Assembly: GCF_004054195.1 (NCBI RefSeq) | Contig: NZ_SBIW01000003.1 | Span: 310,001 to 374,000, forward strand | Length of the DNA stretch: 64,000 bases | Reading direction: 5' to 3' | DNA from: Mucilaginibacter gilvus | GTDB lineage: Bacteria; Bacteroidota; Bacteroidia; Sphingobacteriales; Sphingobacteriaceae | In this document: one piece after another, positions 25,700 through 33,889 of the stretch | Layout of the letters: every line of letters starts with the position of its first letter | Position numbering within the stretch: the first letter of the stretch is position 1 | Position numbers and translations under genes: made by a program | Notes under the pieces: generated by a model | Seen by the model: only the letters and a program-made list of their open reading frames with translations | What the model was told of the DNA's origin: nothing | Database searches by the model: none

Positions 25700-26830
25700 A
25701 TGAAACTTAATTTAAACATACAACCGCTTAATACCTGGATCAACAAAACAGGTATCGAACCATTGGTAATTGCCGGCCCATGCAGCGCTGAAACTGAAGA
25801 TCAGCTGGTGGCTACCGCTCACCTTTTAGCTAAAACAGGTAAAATAAGCGCTCTCCGCGCAGGTATCTGGAAACCACGTACCCGTCCCGGAGAATTTGAA
25901 GGTATCGGCAGTATTGGTTTGGAGTGGTTAAAACGCGCCAAAGCAGAAACCGGCTTGCCAACAGCTGTTGAAGTTGCCACCGCTAAACACGTCGAAGAAG
26001 CTTTAAAAGCAGGTGTAGATATCCTTTGGGTTGGCGCACGTTCAACCGTTAACCCGTTCACCGTACAGGAAATTGCTGATGCGCTGCGTGGCGTTGATGT
26101 ACCTGTAATGGTAAAAAACCCGGTTAACCCCGATCTTTCTTTATGGGTTGGCGCTTTAGAGCGTATCAACAACGCTGGTATCACCAAACTGGCGGCTATT
26201 CACCGCGGGTTCTCTTCTTACGAAAAGTCTGCTTTCCGTAACGAACCCATGTGGGACCTGGCCATCGGCTTAAAAACACTTGCTCCACACTTGCCGATCA
26301 TTAACGATCCAAGCCATATCACCGGTAACCGCGACCTGATCGGTTACATCTCGCAAAAAGCGTTAGACCTTGATATGCAGGGCCTGATGATAGAATCGCA
26401 CATCGACCCAAGCGTAGCCTGGACAGATGCCGCGCAACAAGTTACGCCTGCCGCCTTGTCTGATATCATCACCAATCTGCACCTGCGTAAACCGGAAGTT
26501 CGTAACACCGAACTGAACGATAAATTGGCCGAACTGCGTAACCAAATAGACAAAATTGACGACCTGGTGATCCAAAAAATGGCCGAGCGTATGAAGATAG
26601 TAGAGAAAATTGGTCAACACAAAAGGGATAACAACATCACCATTTTGCAGGTAAACCGTTGGGACGAGATCTTGCACAAACGCACCAGCTACGCAAAAGC
26701 TTTAAAACTGAGCACCGAGTTTACCGAGAAATTACTGGAGCTGATGCACAGCGAATCTATCCGTAAACAAACGGAGATCATGAACAAAAGCGAAGCAGGC
26801 CAGGCAGCAGAAAAATTAACACACGCGTAA
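25700..26830 (+). CDS. Bifunctional DAHP synthase / chorismate mutase
   Basis: A 376-residue fusion. Residues 1-265 are the type I-beta DAHP synthase barrel (IAGPCSAETEDQ, GIWKPRTRPGEFEG, HRGFSS, INDPSHITGNRD). It condenses phosphoenolpyruvate with erythrose 4-phosphate, the first step of the shikimate pathway. Residues about 275-360 are an AroQ-type chorismate mutase helix bundle (LRNQIDKIDDLVIQKMAERM). The fusion is typical of Bacteroidetes and lets chorismate mutase activity regulate DAHP synthase. It lies 115 bp after pheA, with a short GTCGGA-type repeat in the gap. Confidence 0.94.
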   Translation: MKLNLNIQPLNTWINKTGIEPLVIAGPCSAETEDQLVATAHLLAKTGKISALRAGIWKPRTRPGEFEGIGSIGLEWLKRAKAETGLPTAVEVATAKHVEEALKAGVDILWVGARSTVNPFTVQEIADALRGVDVPVMVKNPVNPDLSLWVGALERINNAGITKLAAIHRGFSSYEKSAFRNEPMWDLAIGLKTLAPHLPIINDPSHITGNRDLIGYISQKALDLDMQGLMIESHIDPSVAWTDAAQQVTPAALSDIITNLHLRKPEVRNTELNDKLAELRNQIDKIDDLVIQKMAERMKIVEKIGQHKRDNNITILQVNRWDEILHKRTSYAKALKLSTEFTEKLLELMHSESIRKQTEIMNKSEAGQAAEKLTHA

Positions 26831-26833
26831 GGA

Positions 26834-26915
26834 GCCTCACCTAAATCCTCTCCAAAGGAGAGGACTTTACAATATTTTTTTAGAACCCTCTCCTCTGGAG
26901 AGGGCAGGGTGAGGC
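26834..26915. repeat. Intergenic palindromic repeat, CTCTCC/GGAGAG type
   Basis: The gap between the DAHP synthase gene and aroA is filled by a composite palindrome. GCCTCACC at 26834 pairs with GGTGAGGC at 26908-26915, enclosing two smaller hairpins (CCTCTCC AAA GGAGAGG and CCCTCTCC TCT GGAGAGGG). A related sequence occurs near 19974-20000. It looks like a dispersed intergenic element rather than a simple terminator. Confidence 0.65.
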
Positions 26916-26929
26916 ATAAACGATTTAAA

Positions 26930-28300
26930 ATGAAGCATAACATCATACTTACCAAAACAGGCAGATCGGCCAATGGAACCATACAACTCACCGGATCAAA
27001 GAGTGAGTGTAACCGGGCATTGATCATTGAGGCGCTGAGCGATGGTAAGGTAAAAGTGAAAAATGTATCCGATGCGGCCGATGCCGTTTTATTAGCCGGG
27101 ATTCTGAGGAAGTCAAAAGTCGAAAGTCAAAAGTCGAAAGTTGAAAGCCCGGAGGTAGTTGTGGGCACAGATGAAGTGCATGAGGTAGAAGTAATAGATG
27201 AGAATCTTTCGTCTTCAGGCTATGAACCATCAACTATTAACCATGAACCAAAAACCGTCAACATCGGTCCTGCTGGTACGGCCATGCGTTTTTTAACGGC
27301 GTACTATGGCATCGGGAATGAAGAAGTAATATTAACAGGCAGTGAGAGGATGAAGCAAAGGCCAATAGGTGTATTGGTTGATGCGCTGAGGACGTTGGGT
27401 GCCCAAATTGATTATGAAGAGCAGGAGGGGTATCCCCCTATCAAACTTAAAGGTAGCTTTGAGCAGCAAACTCGTAAGATCAGTATAAAAGGTAATATCA
27501 GCAGTCAGTATATCACTGCGCTATTACTCATCGCTGTCAAGCTGCCTTTTGGTTTGGAATTACATATCGAAGGCGAGTTAACCTCGCGCCCTTATGTAGA
27601 AATGACGTTAGCTATGCTTAAGGAGGCTAATATACTGCACACCTGGGAGGGGAACGTTATTTCTATACCAAATCAGGAGTTTGCAACCACATCGTTACAC
27701 ATCGAACCGGATTGGAGCGCGGCATCTTACTGGTACGCTATAGCGGCGCTAAGTGATGAGTCGGAATTATTTCTGCCAGGCCTAACCTCTTACAGCCTGC
27801 AGGGCGATAGCGTTATCACCGAGATCATGGCCAACTTTGGCATCACTTCGCAGTTTAAAGATGGCGGCGTGCATTTAACCAAAGAAGTTAAGGCAATCTT
27901 CCGCAAGATCTTTGATATGAAGGAATGCCCGGACCTGGCGCAAACCGTTATAGTAGTGTGTGCTGCTTTAGGCCATGAGGCAACCTTCACCGGGCTGGAA
28001 ACTTTAAAAATTAAAGAGACAGACCGGATATTGGCCCTGCAAATCGAGTTGGCAAAAATTGGCGTTAAACTGATAGAAAAAGGGCAGGTTTACAAACTGG
28101 ATTGCAGCGAAAAGCAATTGCCGCAGCGCATGTTTGTAAGCACTTACCACGATCACCGCATGGCCATGGCCTTCGCGCCGCTGGCTATACTTATACCAGA
28201 ACTTGAAATTGAAGATGCCGACGTGGTAGAAAAATCATACCCGGCATTTTGGACCGATCTGGCGAAGGTGGGGTTTAACGCGAGCCCCCCAACCCCCTGA
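26930..28300 (+). CDS. aroA: EPSP synthase with an in-frame repeat insertion
   Basis: 3-phosphoshikimate 1-carboxyvinyltransferase, sixth step of the shikimate pathway. Landmarks are LTGSKSECNRALI near the N-terminus, NIGPAGTAMRFLTAYY, and KETDRI/DHRMAMAFAP near the C-terminus. The ATG at 26930 is preferred to a GTG at 26909 that falls inside a repeat. The product is 456 residues, about 40 longer than usual. The excess (residues about 61-108) is encoded by heptamer repeats and lies just before the NIGPAGTAMR motif. The last residues (SPPTP) are encoded by another intergenic repeat that supplies the stop codon. Confidence 0.92.
   Translation: MKHNIILTKTGRSANGTIQLTGSKSECNRALIIEALSDGKVKVKNVSDAADAVLLAGILRKSKVESQKSKVESPEVVVGTDEVHEVEVIDENLSSSGYEPSTINHEPKTVNIGPAGTAMRFLTAYYGIGNEEVILTGSERMKQRPIGVLVDALRTLGAQIDYEEQEGYPPIKLKGSFEQQTRKISIKGNISSQYITALLLIAVKLPFGLELHIEGELTSRPYVEMTLAMLKEANILHTWEGNVISIPNQEFATTSLHIEPDWSAASYWYAIAALSDESELFLPGLTSYSLQGDSVITEIMANFGITSQFKDGGVHLTKEVKAIFRKIFDMKECPDLAQTVIVVCAALGHEATFTGLETLKIKETDRILALQIELAKIGVKLIEKGQVYKLDCSEKQLPQRMFVSTYHDHRMAMAFAPLAILIPELEIEDADVVEKSYPAFWTDLAKVGFNASPPTP
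27112..27262. repeat. Heptamer-repeat insertion inside aroA
   Basis: Five tandem heptamers (GTCAAAA, GTCGAAA, GTCAAAA, GTCGAAA, GTTGAAA; 27112-27146) are followed by a 74-bp spacer. Four clear heptamers of the form NATNAAC follow (TATGAAC, CATCAAC, TATTAAC, CATGAAC; 27221-27248), then two weaker ones to 27262. The same heptamer style occurs between genes at 29475, 35455, 40860 and 42147. The reading frame is preserved throughout. Confidence 0.8.
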
Positions 28301-28380
28301 AGGGGGAGCGGGAGTTTTAATCGGGCTTAATTTATAAATTCACAATACAAAACATTCCCCCTTCAGGGGGTTAGGGGGCC
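28284..28380. repeat. Palindromic repeat filling the aroA-aroC gap
   Basis: GCCCCCCAACCCCCTGAAGG begins at 28284, and its reverse complement ends near 28379. Each arm also folds on itself (CCCCCTGAAGGGGG). The TGA of the left arm is the aroA stop codon, and the right arm ends three bases before the aroC ATG. The element therefore spans the whole gap. Confidence 0.75.
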
Positions 28381-28382
28381 AC

Positions 28383-29474
28383 ATGGCAGGTAACTCATTC
28401 GGGCAATTATTCAGGATAACAACTTTTGGCGAATCGCATGGCGAGGCTATCGGCGTAATAGTAGATGGCTGCCCGGCGGGCTTAACTGTAGACCTCGACT
28501 ACATACAGGGCGAACTGGATAAACGCAAGCCCGGCCAAAGTAAAATAACCACGCAACGCAAAGAGGCCGATACGGTGAAGATCCTTTCGGGTACGTTCGA
28601 AAGGAAAACCACCGGGACGCCAATAGCTATGATCATTCCGAATGAAGACCAGCGTTCTAAAGATTATGGGCATAATGTGGATGTTTTCCGTCCATCGCAT
28701 GCCGACTATACCTACCAAACCAAATACGGCATCCGCGACCATCGTGGTGGCGGCCGTTCATCTGCCCGCGAAACCGCGGCGCGTGTTGCAGCTGGCGCAC
28801 TGGCAAAACTATTGCTGAAAACACAAGGCATCGAAGTACTGGCCCACGTAAGTAGCGTTGGTAAAATAGACGCGCCAAATGTGAGCATTACCAGCGCCGA
28901 GGAGTTTTTAGCCGAAAGAGAAAAGAACATTGTCCGTTGTGCCGATCCGGCTACAGCAGAAGAGATGATAGAATTTATCGACAGAATTCGCAAGCAGGGC
29001 GATACCGTTGGCGGTAAAGTAAGTTGTCATATCCAAAATTGCCCGGTTGGCCTTGGTGACCCGGTTTTTGATAAACTCCATGCCGACCTTGGTAAAGCAA
29101 TGCTCAGCATCAACGCCGTACATGGTTTTGAATTTGGTTCAGGCTTTTCGGGCAGCGAAATGCGCGGCTCGGAACATAACGACATTTTTGTAAAGAGCGA
29201 GACAGGTAAAGTAACTACCATCACCAATTTCAGTGGCGGCATTCAGGGCGGCATCAGCAATGGTATGCCTATCGATTTTAAGGTAGCTTTTAAGCCAGTG
29301 GCAACCATCATGCACAATCAGCAAACAGTTGATAGCGAAGGTAATGCCGCCGAAATTTCTGGCAAAGGCCGCCACGACCCATGTGTGGTTCCCCGCGCCG
29401 TACCTATTGTAGAAGCCATGGCCGCGTTGGTATTAGCCGATCATTGGTTGAGAAACAGGAATTCAAGGCTATAA
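28383..29474 (+). CDS. aroC: Chorismate synthase
   Basis: A 363-residue enzyme that makes chorismate from EPSP using reduced FMN, the last common step of aromatic synthesis. Family signatures are clear: [18 protein letters not shown] near the N-terminus, [19 protein letters not shown] (about residues 121-139), and [20 protein letters not shown] at the C-terminus. Length is typical. It is separated from aroA only by a palindromic repeat, so it is likely in the same transcription unit unless the repeat terminates transcription. Confidence 0.96.
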   Translation: MAGNSFGQLFRITTFGESHGEAIGVIVDGCPAGLTVDLDYIQGELDKRKPGQSKITTQRKEADTVKILSGTFERKTTGTPIAMIIPNEDQRSKDYGHNVDVFRPSHADYTYQTKYGIRDHRGGGRSSARETAARVAAGALAKLLLKTQGIEVLAHVSSVGKIDAPNVSITSAEEFLAEREKNIVRCADPATAEEMIEFIDRIRKQGDTVGGKVSCHIQNCPVGLGDPVFDKLHADLGKAMLSINAVHGFEFGSGFSGSEMRGSEHNDIFVKSETGKVTTITNFSGGIQGGISNGMPIDFKVAFKPVATIMHNQQTVDSEGNAAEISGKGRHDPCVVPRAVPIVEAMAALVLADHWLRNRNSRL

Positions 29475-29640
29475 CTAAAAGCAAAAAGTCTAAAGCAGAA
29501 AGCCTAAATTTTAATTCGAGTTCAAAAAAATGCTCCGTCAGGAGCTACCGCTTTGTAGCCAGACAGAAAAGAATTCCTGCGTGCCGTAGGTACGCTTCCA
29601 CATGTTTATGCAATTATTGCCATAGGATAACAATCATTTG
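29475..29640. repeat. Heptamer array and CTCCG-type palindrome after aroC
   Basis: Five tandem heptamers of the form CNNAAAG (CTAAAAG, CAAAAAG, TCTAAAG, CAGAAAG, CCTAAAT) begin at the base after the aroC stop. Further on, GCTCCGTCAGGAGC is a short palindrome, followed by GTGCCGTAGGTACG-like repeat sequence. No gene is visible in this gap. Confidence 0.6.
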
Positions 29641-29682
29641 CACGCCTATTCTATAAATTTACCGTTCAAAACCCTGTCCGCC

Positions 29683-30930
29683 GTGCCATCAATTGTTCAG
29701 CTTTACAAAAACGCTTATAGCGGGCTCTCCCGCAACAACTGGTATTTAAGCATTGTGATGCTTATTAACCGGGCAGGGACTATGGTGGTGCCTTTCCTTA
29801 CGCTGTACTGCATCAATCAACTGCATTTCACGGTTAGCCAGGCAGGTATTATTATGGCTCTTTTTGGGCTGGGTTCCATCATCGGCGCTTACATCGGCGG
29901 TTGGCTGGCCGATAGGATAGGTTTTTACGATATGCAAACAGGCACCCTGCTTGCCGGCGGCTGTATGTTTATCCTGCTGGGTTTTCAAACCACGTTTCTG
30001 CACATGGCTATAGGGGCATTTATGTTGAGTTTCTGTAACGAATCCTTCCGCCCGGCAAATTCTATGGCTATTGCCTATTACAGCAAGCCCGAAAATAAGA
30101 CACGTTCCTATTCCTTACACAGGTTGGCCGTAAATTTGGGCTGGGCCGTTGGTGCGGGCACGGGCGGCGCTTTGGCAGGCATCAACTACCATTTATTGTT
30201 TTGGGTAGATGGCTGCACCAATATCCTTGCTGCGCTGATGCTGCTGAAACTTATTCCGCGTTCAAGCTTCACCAAGGCCGCAAAGGTGATAAGTACCGCC
30301 GTAGCAACCGTTTCGGCCTATAAGGATAAAACTTACCTGTTGTTTATAGGCCTCACCACTTTCTTCAACATCTGCTTCTTCCAGTTCTTTTTAATGGAAC
30401 CGGTGTTTTATAAACTCGAATGGAATTTCAGCGAAAGCCTTATTGGCTTTTTACTTGCCCTCAACGGCATCCTGATAGTAGTGGTAGAAATGGTGATGAT
30501 AAACTACCTCGAAGGTAAAAAGCACCCCTTAATTTTCATCGCCAGCGGGGTTGCGGTTACGGGCATAGGCTACGTATTGCTCAACTTTTTACCGCCCGGC
30601 GTAGCGGCGGGTTTGCTGGTGGTGGTTATTATCACCTTTGGCGAAATGCTGAGCATGCCCTTTGGTACTTCCTTTTGGGTAACGCGCTCATCAGAACATA
30701 ACCGCGGGCAGTACGCGGCCCTGTATACCATGTCGTGGTCGGCAGCGCAGGTGATCGCGCCCGCTTTGGGCAGCCAGGTGATACAGCACGGCGGTTTCCG
30801 GGTATTATGGTGGTTGCTGGGTGGTATTTGTGCGGCCGTTACCATAGGCGTGTTGCTCATGTATCGCTTTAATGCCGAAACCAAAGTAGTGGCCGATATT
30901 AAGCTGGCCAAAGAGGAGATGCAGGAGTAG
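29683..30930 (+). CDS. MFS transporter
   Basis: A 415-residue integral membrane protein with about twelve hydrophobic helices. The loop between helices 2 and 3 has the MFS signature GGWLADRIGFYDM (G-x-x-x-D-R). GTG at 29683 is chosen as the start because MPSIVQLYKNAYSGLS leads into the first helix at normal spacing. An upstream TTG at 29638 is possible. It is likely a proton-linked efflux or uptake carrier; the substrate is unknown. It follows aroC by about 200 bp of repeats. Confidence 0.88.
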   Translation: MPSIVQLYKNAYSGLSRNNWYLSIVMLINRAGTMVVPFLTLYCINQLHFTVSQAGIIMALFGLGSIIGAYIGGWLADRIGFYDMQTGTLLAGGCMFILLGFQTTFLHMAIGAFMLSFCNESFRPANSMAIAYYSKPENKTRSYSLHRLAVNLGWAVGAGTGGALAGINYHLLFWVDGCTNILAALMLLKLIPRSSFTKAAKVISTAVATVSAYKDKTYLLFIGLTTFFNICFFQFFLMEPVFYKLEWNFSESLIGFLLALNGILIVVVEMVMINYLEGKKHPLIFIASGVAVTGIGYVLLNFLPPGVAAGLLVVVIITFGEMLSMPFGTSFWVTRSSEHNRGQYAALYTMSWSAAQVIAPALGSQVIQHGGFRVLWWLLGGICAAVTIGVLLMYRFNAETKVVADIKLAKEEMQE

Positions 30931-30992
30931 GAAAGGATCTGGGAGGTTGACTGTCGTAGATGTTGCGCAAAATACCGCATTGCCAATCGATC

Positions 30993-31035
30993 CACAACCT
31001 CCCCCTCTCTCGTTCCGAAAGAGGGGGAGGTTGTG
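30993..31035. terminator. Long hairpin repeat, probable terminator
   Basis: A perfect 16-bp stem (CACAACCTCCCCCTCT / AGAGGGGGAGGTTGTG) with an 11-base loop lies between the MFS gene and the small convergent gene. It is followed on the plus strand by AAAATTTTTCTT. It may serve both strands and resembles the other CT/GA-rich dispersed palindromes in the window. Confidence 0.6.
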
Positions 31036-31134
31036 ATTAAAATTTTTCTTAACCTTCTTTACCGCAGGTAGAGAGGGTCGACGCACGAAGTGCCGTCGGG
31101 GTGAGTCGACTTACCAAGCGGTTTGCCGAAAAGT

Positions 31135-31308
31135 TTACAACCCCCGAAAAGTCGTCCCCACGGCAAGCAATATAAATCCGATCATTACCAGCGTAAAGCT
31201 GTATATCGTTAAATATGGAACTGCTATTAAATGGCCAATAATACCGGCAATGCCGCAGGCTAAGCCAATTATCCAGGTGATTCTTTTCGGGGCGGATGGG
31301 TTTGTCAT
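31135..31308 (-). CDS. Small two-helix membrane protein, 57 residues
   Basis: An ATG at 31308 opens a 57-codon frame ending TAA at 31135. The product has a short basic N-terminus (MTNPSAPKRI) and two hydrophobic segments (WIIGLACGIAGIIGHLIAV and FTLVMIGFILLAVGTT). The tight match to a two-pass membrane protein supports it being real. No family recognised. Confidence 0.6.
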   Translation of the reverse strand: MTNPSAPKRITWIIGLACGIAGIIGHLIAVPYLTIYSFTLVMIGFILLAVGTTFRGL

Positions 31309-31443
31309 GATAGGGTGGGTGTTGTTGTAAGTTACTAATTATAAATATCTTATGCCATAACCCGGCTTTGATGAAAAGGTTTTACCTGTAGCATTATTAT
31401 TTAGCCTATATATGAATAAACAGAATAGCCTATATTGCCGCTT

Positions 31444-32073
31444 ATGAAACGCGTACTCATCCTCGATCTTGATAACACCATCTATCCCGTAGATTCCATC
31501 GCTAACCACCTATTCGGTAAACTTTTTAAACTGATTGACGAGCAGCTGGAACCCGGCGACGGCGATATGGTTAATAAAGCTAAAGACGAACTTACCCGCC
31601 GCCCTTACCAGCACGTAGCCGATGAATTTGGTTTTAGCGTACAGCTTAAGGAAAAAGGTATGGAGCTGCTTAATAACATTGAGTTTACCGATGCCATGCA
31701 TGCTTTCCTCGAGTATGCAGATATCCGATCAATAGATATTGATAAATACCTGGTAACAACCGGCTTTACCAAACTACAATTGAGTAAGGTTAAAATGCTG
31801 GGCATCGAGGCCGATTTTAAAGGGATTTACATTGTAGATCCGGAAAAGTCTACCCAAACCAAAAAGGATGTTTTCGGGATGATCATGGCAGATAATGGCT
31901 ACACTGTTGAGGATGTTTTAGTAATAGGGGATGATCCCAAATCAGAAATAAAAGCGGCAATTGATTTGGGCATCGACACTTTCCTTTTCGACCCGGGTGA
32001 TAAGCATACCGAGGCAACTGTAACGCACAGGGGGAAGGATTATAAGGAGGTAGTAAGGATAGTAGGGAGGTAG
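31444..32073 (+). CDS. HAD-superfamily hydrolase (nucleotidase-like)
   Basis: A 209-residue HAD phosphatase. Motif I is LDLDNTIYP at the N-terminus, and motif IV is VIGDDPKSEI near residue 160. The DxDNTxYP form is typical of pyrimidine 5'-nucleotidase/SSM1-like members. The ATG at 31444 is preferred over a TTG three codons upstream because it places motif I at the usual distance from the start. Substrate is not certain. Confidence 0.85.
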   Translation: MKRVLILDLDNTIYPVDSIANHLFGKLFKLIDEQLEPGDGDMVNKAKDELTRRPYQHVADEFGFSVQLKEKGMELLNNIEFTDAMHAFLEYADIRSIDIDKYLVTTGFTKLQLSKVKMLGIEADFKGIYIVDPEKSTQTKKDVFGMIMADNGYTVEDVLVIGDDPKSEIKAAIDLGIDTFLFDPGDKHTEATVTHRGKDYKEVVRIVGR

Positions 32074-32248
32074 AGTTAAGAAAAATGTCGAGGTAAGTGC
32101 AGCGACGAGAAATCTTCTACGCTAACACATTAACGCTAATGCATGATCGGAATGCTCCTTACAGGGCGTCTAAGTTTTCTCTTTCGCCACGTGCTCTATC
32201 GAAATTACTGTAGTGTTTATTTGTTGTTGCTATTAATCTACTCCCTAC

Positions 32249-32761
32249 TTACCATTCACCCCTCACCACTTTCACCGTAACAATCAACTGCCCCAAGTGC
32301 CGCATAGTATGCTCTGCCGAGTGTGTATAAAGCCCGATAACCGTAGACGGTAACTTGCTCCTGCCCACGGGCCGGTAATCGTTTAGAGAAGCTGTATCGA
32401 CACTGCTTAATTGAGTTAGCGCCGCATCCACTTGCTTGTTAAAAGCATTTACCAAATATGGGGTAGTGTATATTTTACTGGTCGGCTTGCCCTCTTTGCT
32501 TAAATAATCAAGCTGGTTTGGGGTAAGCATTTCATTTTGTGCATAAGTAAAAAGCCTGTCCAGCACGCCGGTTAAATGCTGCAAATGAAAGCCCGGTGAT
32601 GCCATACCGACAACTTTCTCCCACAATAACTCATCGGGGAACCCTACCATCAATTCGTTCAGTTCTTCGCACGCCTGCAATAGGGCATGTGCTACCGGCT
32701 GCAATAAAACAGGGATATCGGGCAGGGGGCCGCGCAGCCAAACTTCGGGTTGGGTGCTCAT
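32249..32761 (-). CDS. DinB-family protein
   Basis: A 170-residue four-helix-bundle protein of the DinB/YfiT superfamily. Metal-ligand-like histidines appear in FHLQHLTGVLDR and HSAEHTMRHLGQL. Members include thiol-transferase-like enzymes, but most are uncharacterised. It starts three bases after the GH26 gene stop on the same strand, so the two are co-transcribed although functionally unrelated as far as can be seen. Confidence 0.85.
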   Translation of the reverse strand: MSTQPEVWLRGPLPDIPVLLQPVAHALLQACEELNELMVGFPDELLWEKVVGMASPGFHLQHLTGVLDRLFTYAQNEMLTPNQLDYLSKEGKPTSKIYTTPYLVNAFNKQVDAALTQLSSVDTASLNDYRPVGRSKLPSTVIGLYTHSAEHTMRHLGQLIVTVKVVRGEW

Positions 32762-32764
32762 GGG

Positions 32765-33793
32765 TTATGGCTTGGTGGCCAATCTATCCTTCACATCATC
32801 ATGGTTAAGCGTTTGCGGCAGGTTGTAAATTTCTTTTGCGCGCCCTTTGGGGTTATCTGTCCAAAGCCAGCTGGTCCATGTCATAAACCAAAGCCATTTT
32901 GGCTGCGCCTTAAGTACCTGTGGATTAGGGATCTCGCCGTTCTCCGTCAACGCAATGGGCTTGCCTGCAGCCAGTGCAAGCAATTCGTTATAGTCGCTTT
33001 GCTCGTAATCGAAGTGGTAAACATCGGTGCCTAAAATATCTACATAATTAGCCCCGGGGTAATAATCTTTATAATGATATGCCTCATCCTCAGGGATATC
33101 GCGCAGGCTGTTGGCCCCCCATATCCAAATCAGGTTATTTAAATGATGGTAATTGGTGTACCTGTCATACATCATTTTGTAAAGCTTAGCAACGCCATCA
33201 GGCCCTTTTTTATTTCCCCACCAAAACCAAACGCCGTTCATCTCGTGATAAGGGCGCCAAAGCACAGGTACCTTAGCATCTTGTAATTGCTTCAAATAGC
33301 CGGCAATAACATCTATTTGGGCCATCCATTTTTTGTTTAACGCGGTGCCGGGTGTAGTTAATTCCGTCCATTGCGCAGGTGTTAATTTCCCTTGCACACT
33401 TTCCTTCCAGCCGTAGGGCGGGTTATCAATAGGCCTGCCCTGGTGCCACATCAGGGTAACTAAATAGCCCTCTCGCGATTTTTTGATAGACTCGTTCACA
33501 ATGTTCTGTCCGAGGTCTTTATCACCCCATAAAATAAAATCGGTACCCCAAAGTGCCGGATACTTGCCGGTAATGGCCTTTGCCGAATCGGAAAATACGT
33601 TCAGATCGCTATTGTAGTTATGCTGACCCGATAGGATGTGCTTACCATTTATTTCGTACAGATAAGCCAAAAGGTCGGTAGCTTCTTTACTGGCATTTTT
33701 GTTTACCGGCTTAAAAGTTTGCGCCATTGGGCTGCAGGCAACAAGGAGTAAGAAGGGGATCAGGAATACTATTTTTCTCATAGGGTTTAACAA
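32765..33793 (-). CDS. GH26 beta-mannanase-like lipoprotein
   Basis: A 342-residue glycoside hydrolase family 26 protein. The N-terminal lipobox (FLLLVAC) marks it as a lipoprotein. The acid/base Glu is in WRPYHEMNGVWFWWG and the nucleophile Glu in IALTENGEIP. GH26 enzymes cut beta-1,4-mannan and related glucans. Translation may begin at the Met at 33781 rather than 33793. It lies outside the Sus locus that holds a second GH26 gene at 55540, and is followed by a DinB gene in an apparent operon. Confidence 0.9.
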   Translation of the reverse strand: MLNPMRKIVFLIPFLLLVACSPMAQTFKPVNKNASKEATDLLAYLYEINGKHILSGQHNYNSDLNVFSDSAKAITGKYPALWGTDFILWGDKDLGQNIVNESIKKSREGYLVTLMWHQGRPIDNPPYGWKESVQGKLTPAQWTELTTPGTALNKKWMAQIDVIAGYLKQLQDAKVPVLWRPYHEMNGVWFWWGNKKGPDGVAKLYKMMYDRYTNYHHLNNLIWIWGANSLRDIPEDEAYHYKDYYPGANYVDILGTDVYHFDYEQSDYNELLALAAGKPIALTENGEIPNPQVLKAQPKWLWFMTWTSWLWTDNPKGRAKEIYNLPQTLNHDDVKDRLATKP

Positions 33794-33889
33794 GCTTTAT
33801 CTCCGGAAATAAACGTTTTAAATGAATTTAGAATTGTGGTATAGCTATTGCTATATGCAATCAAAATTAATATATTATAATTCATACCG

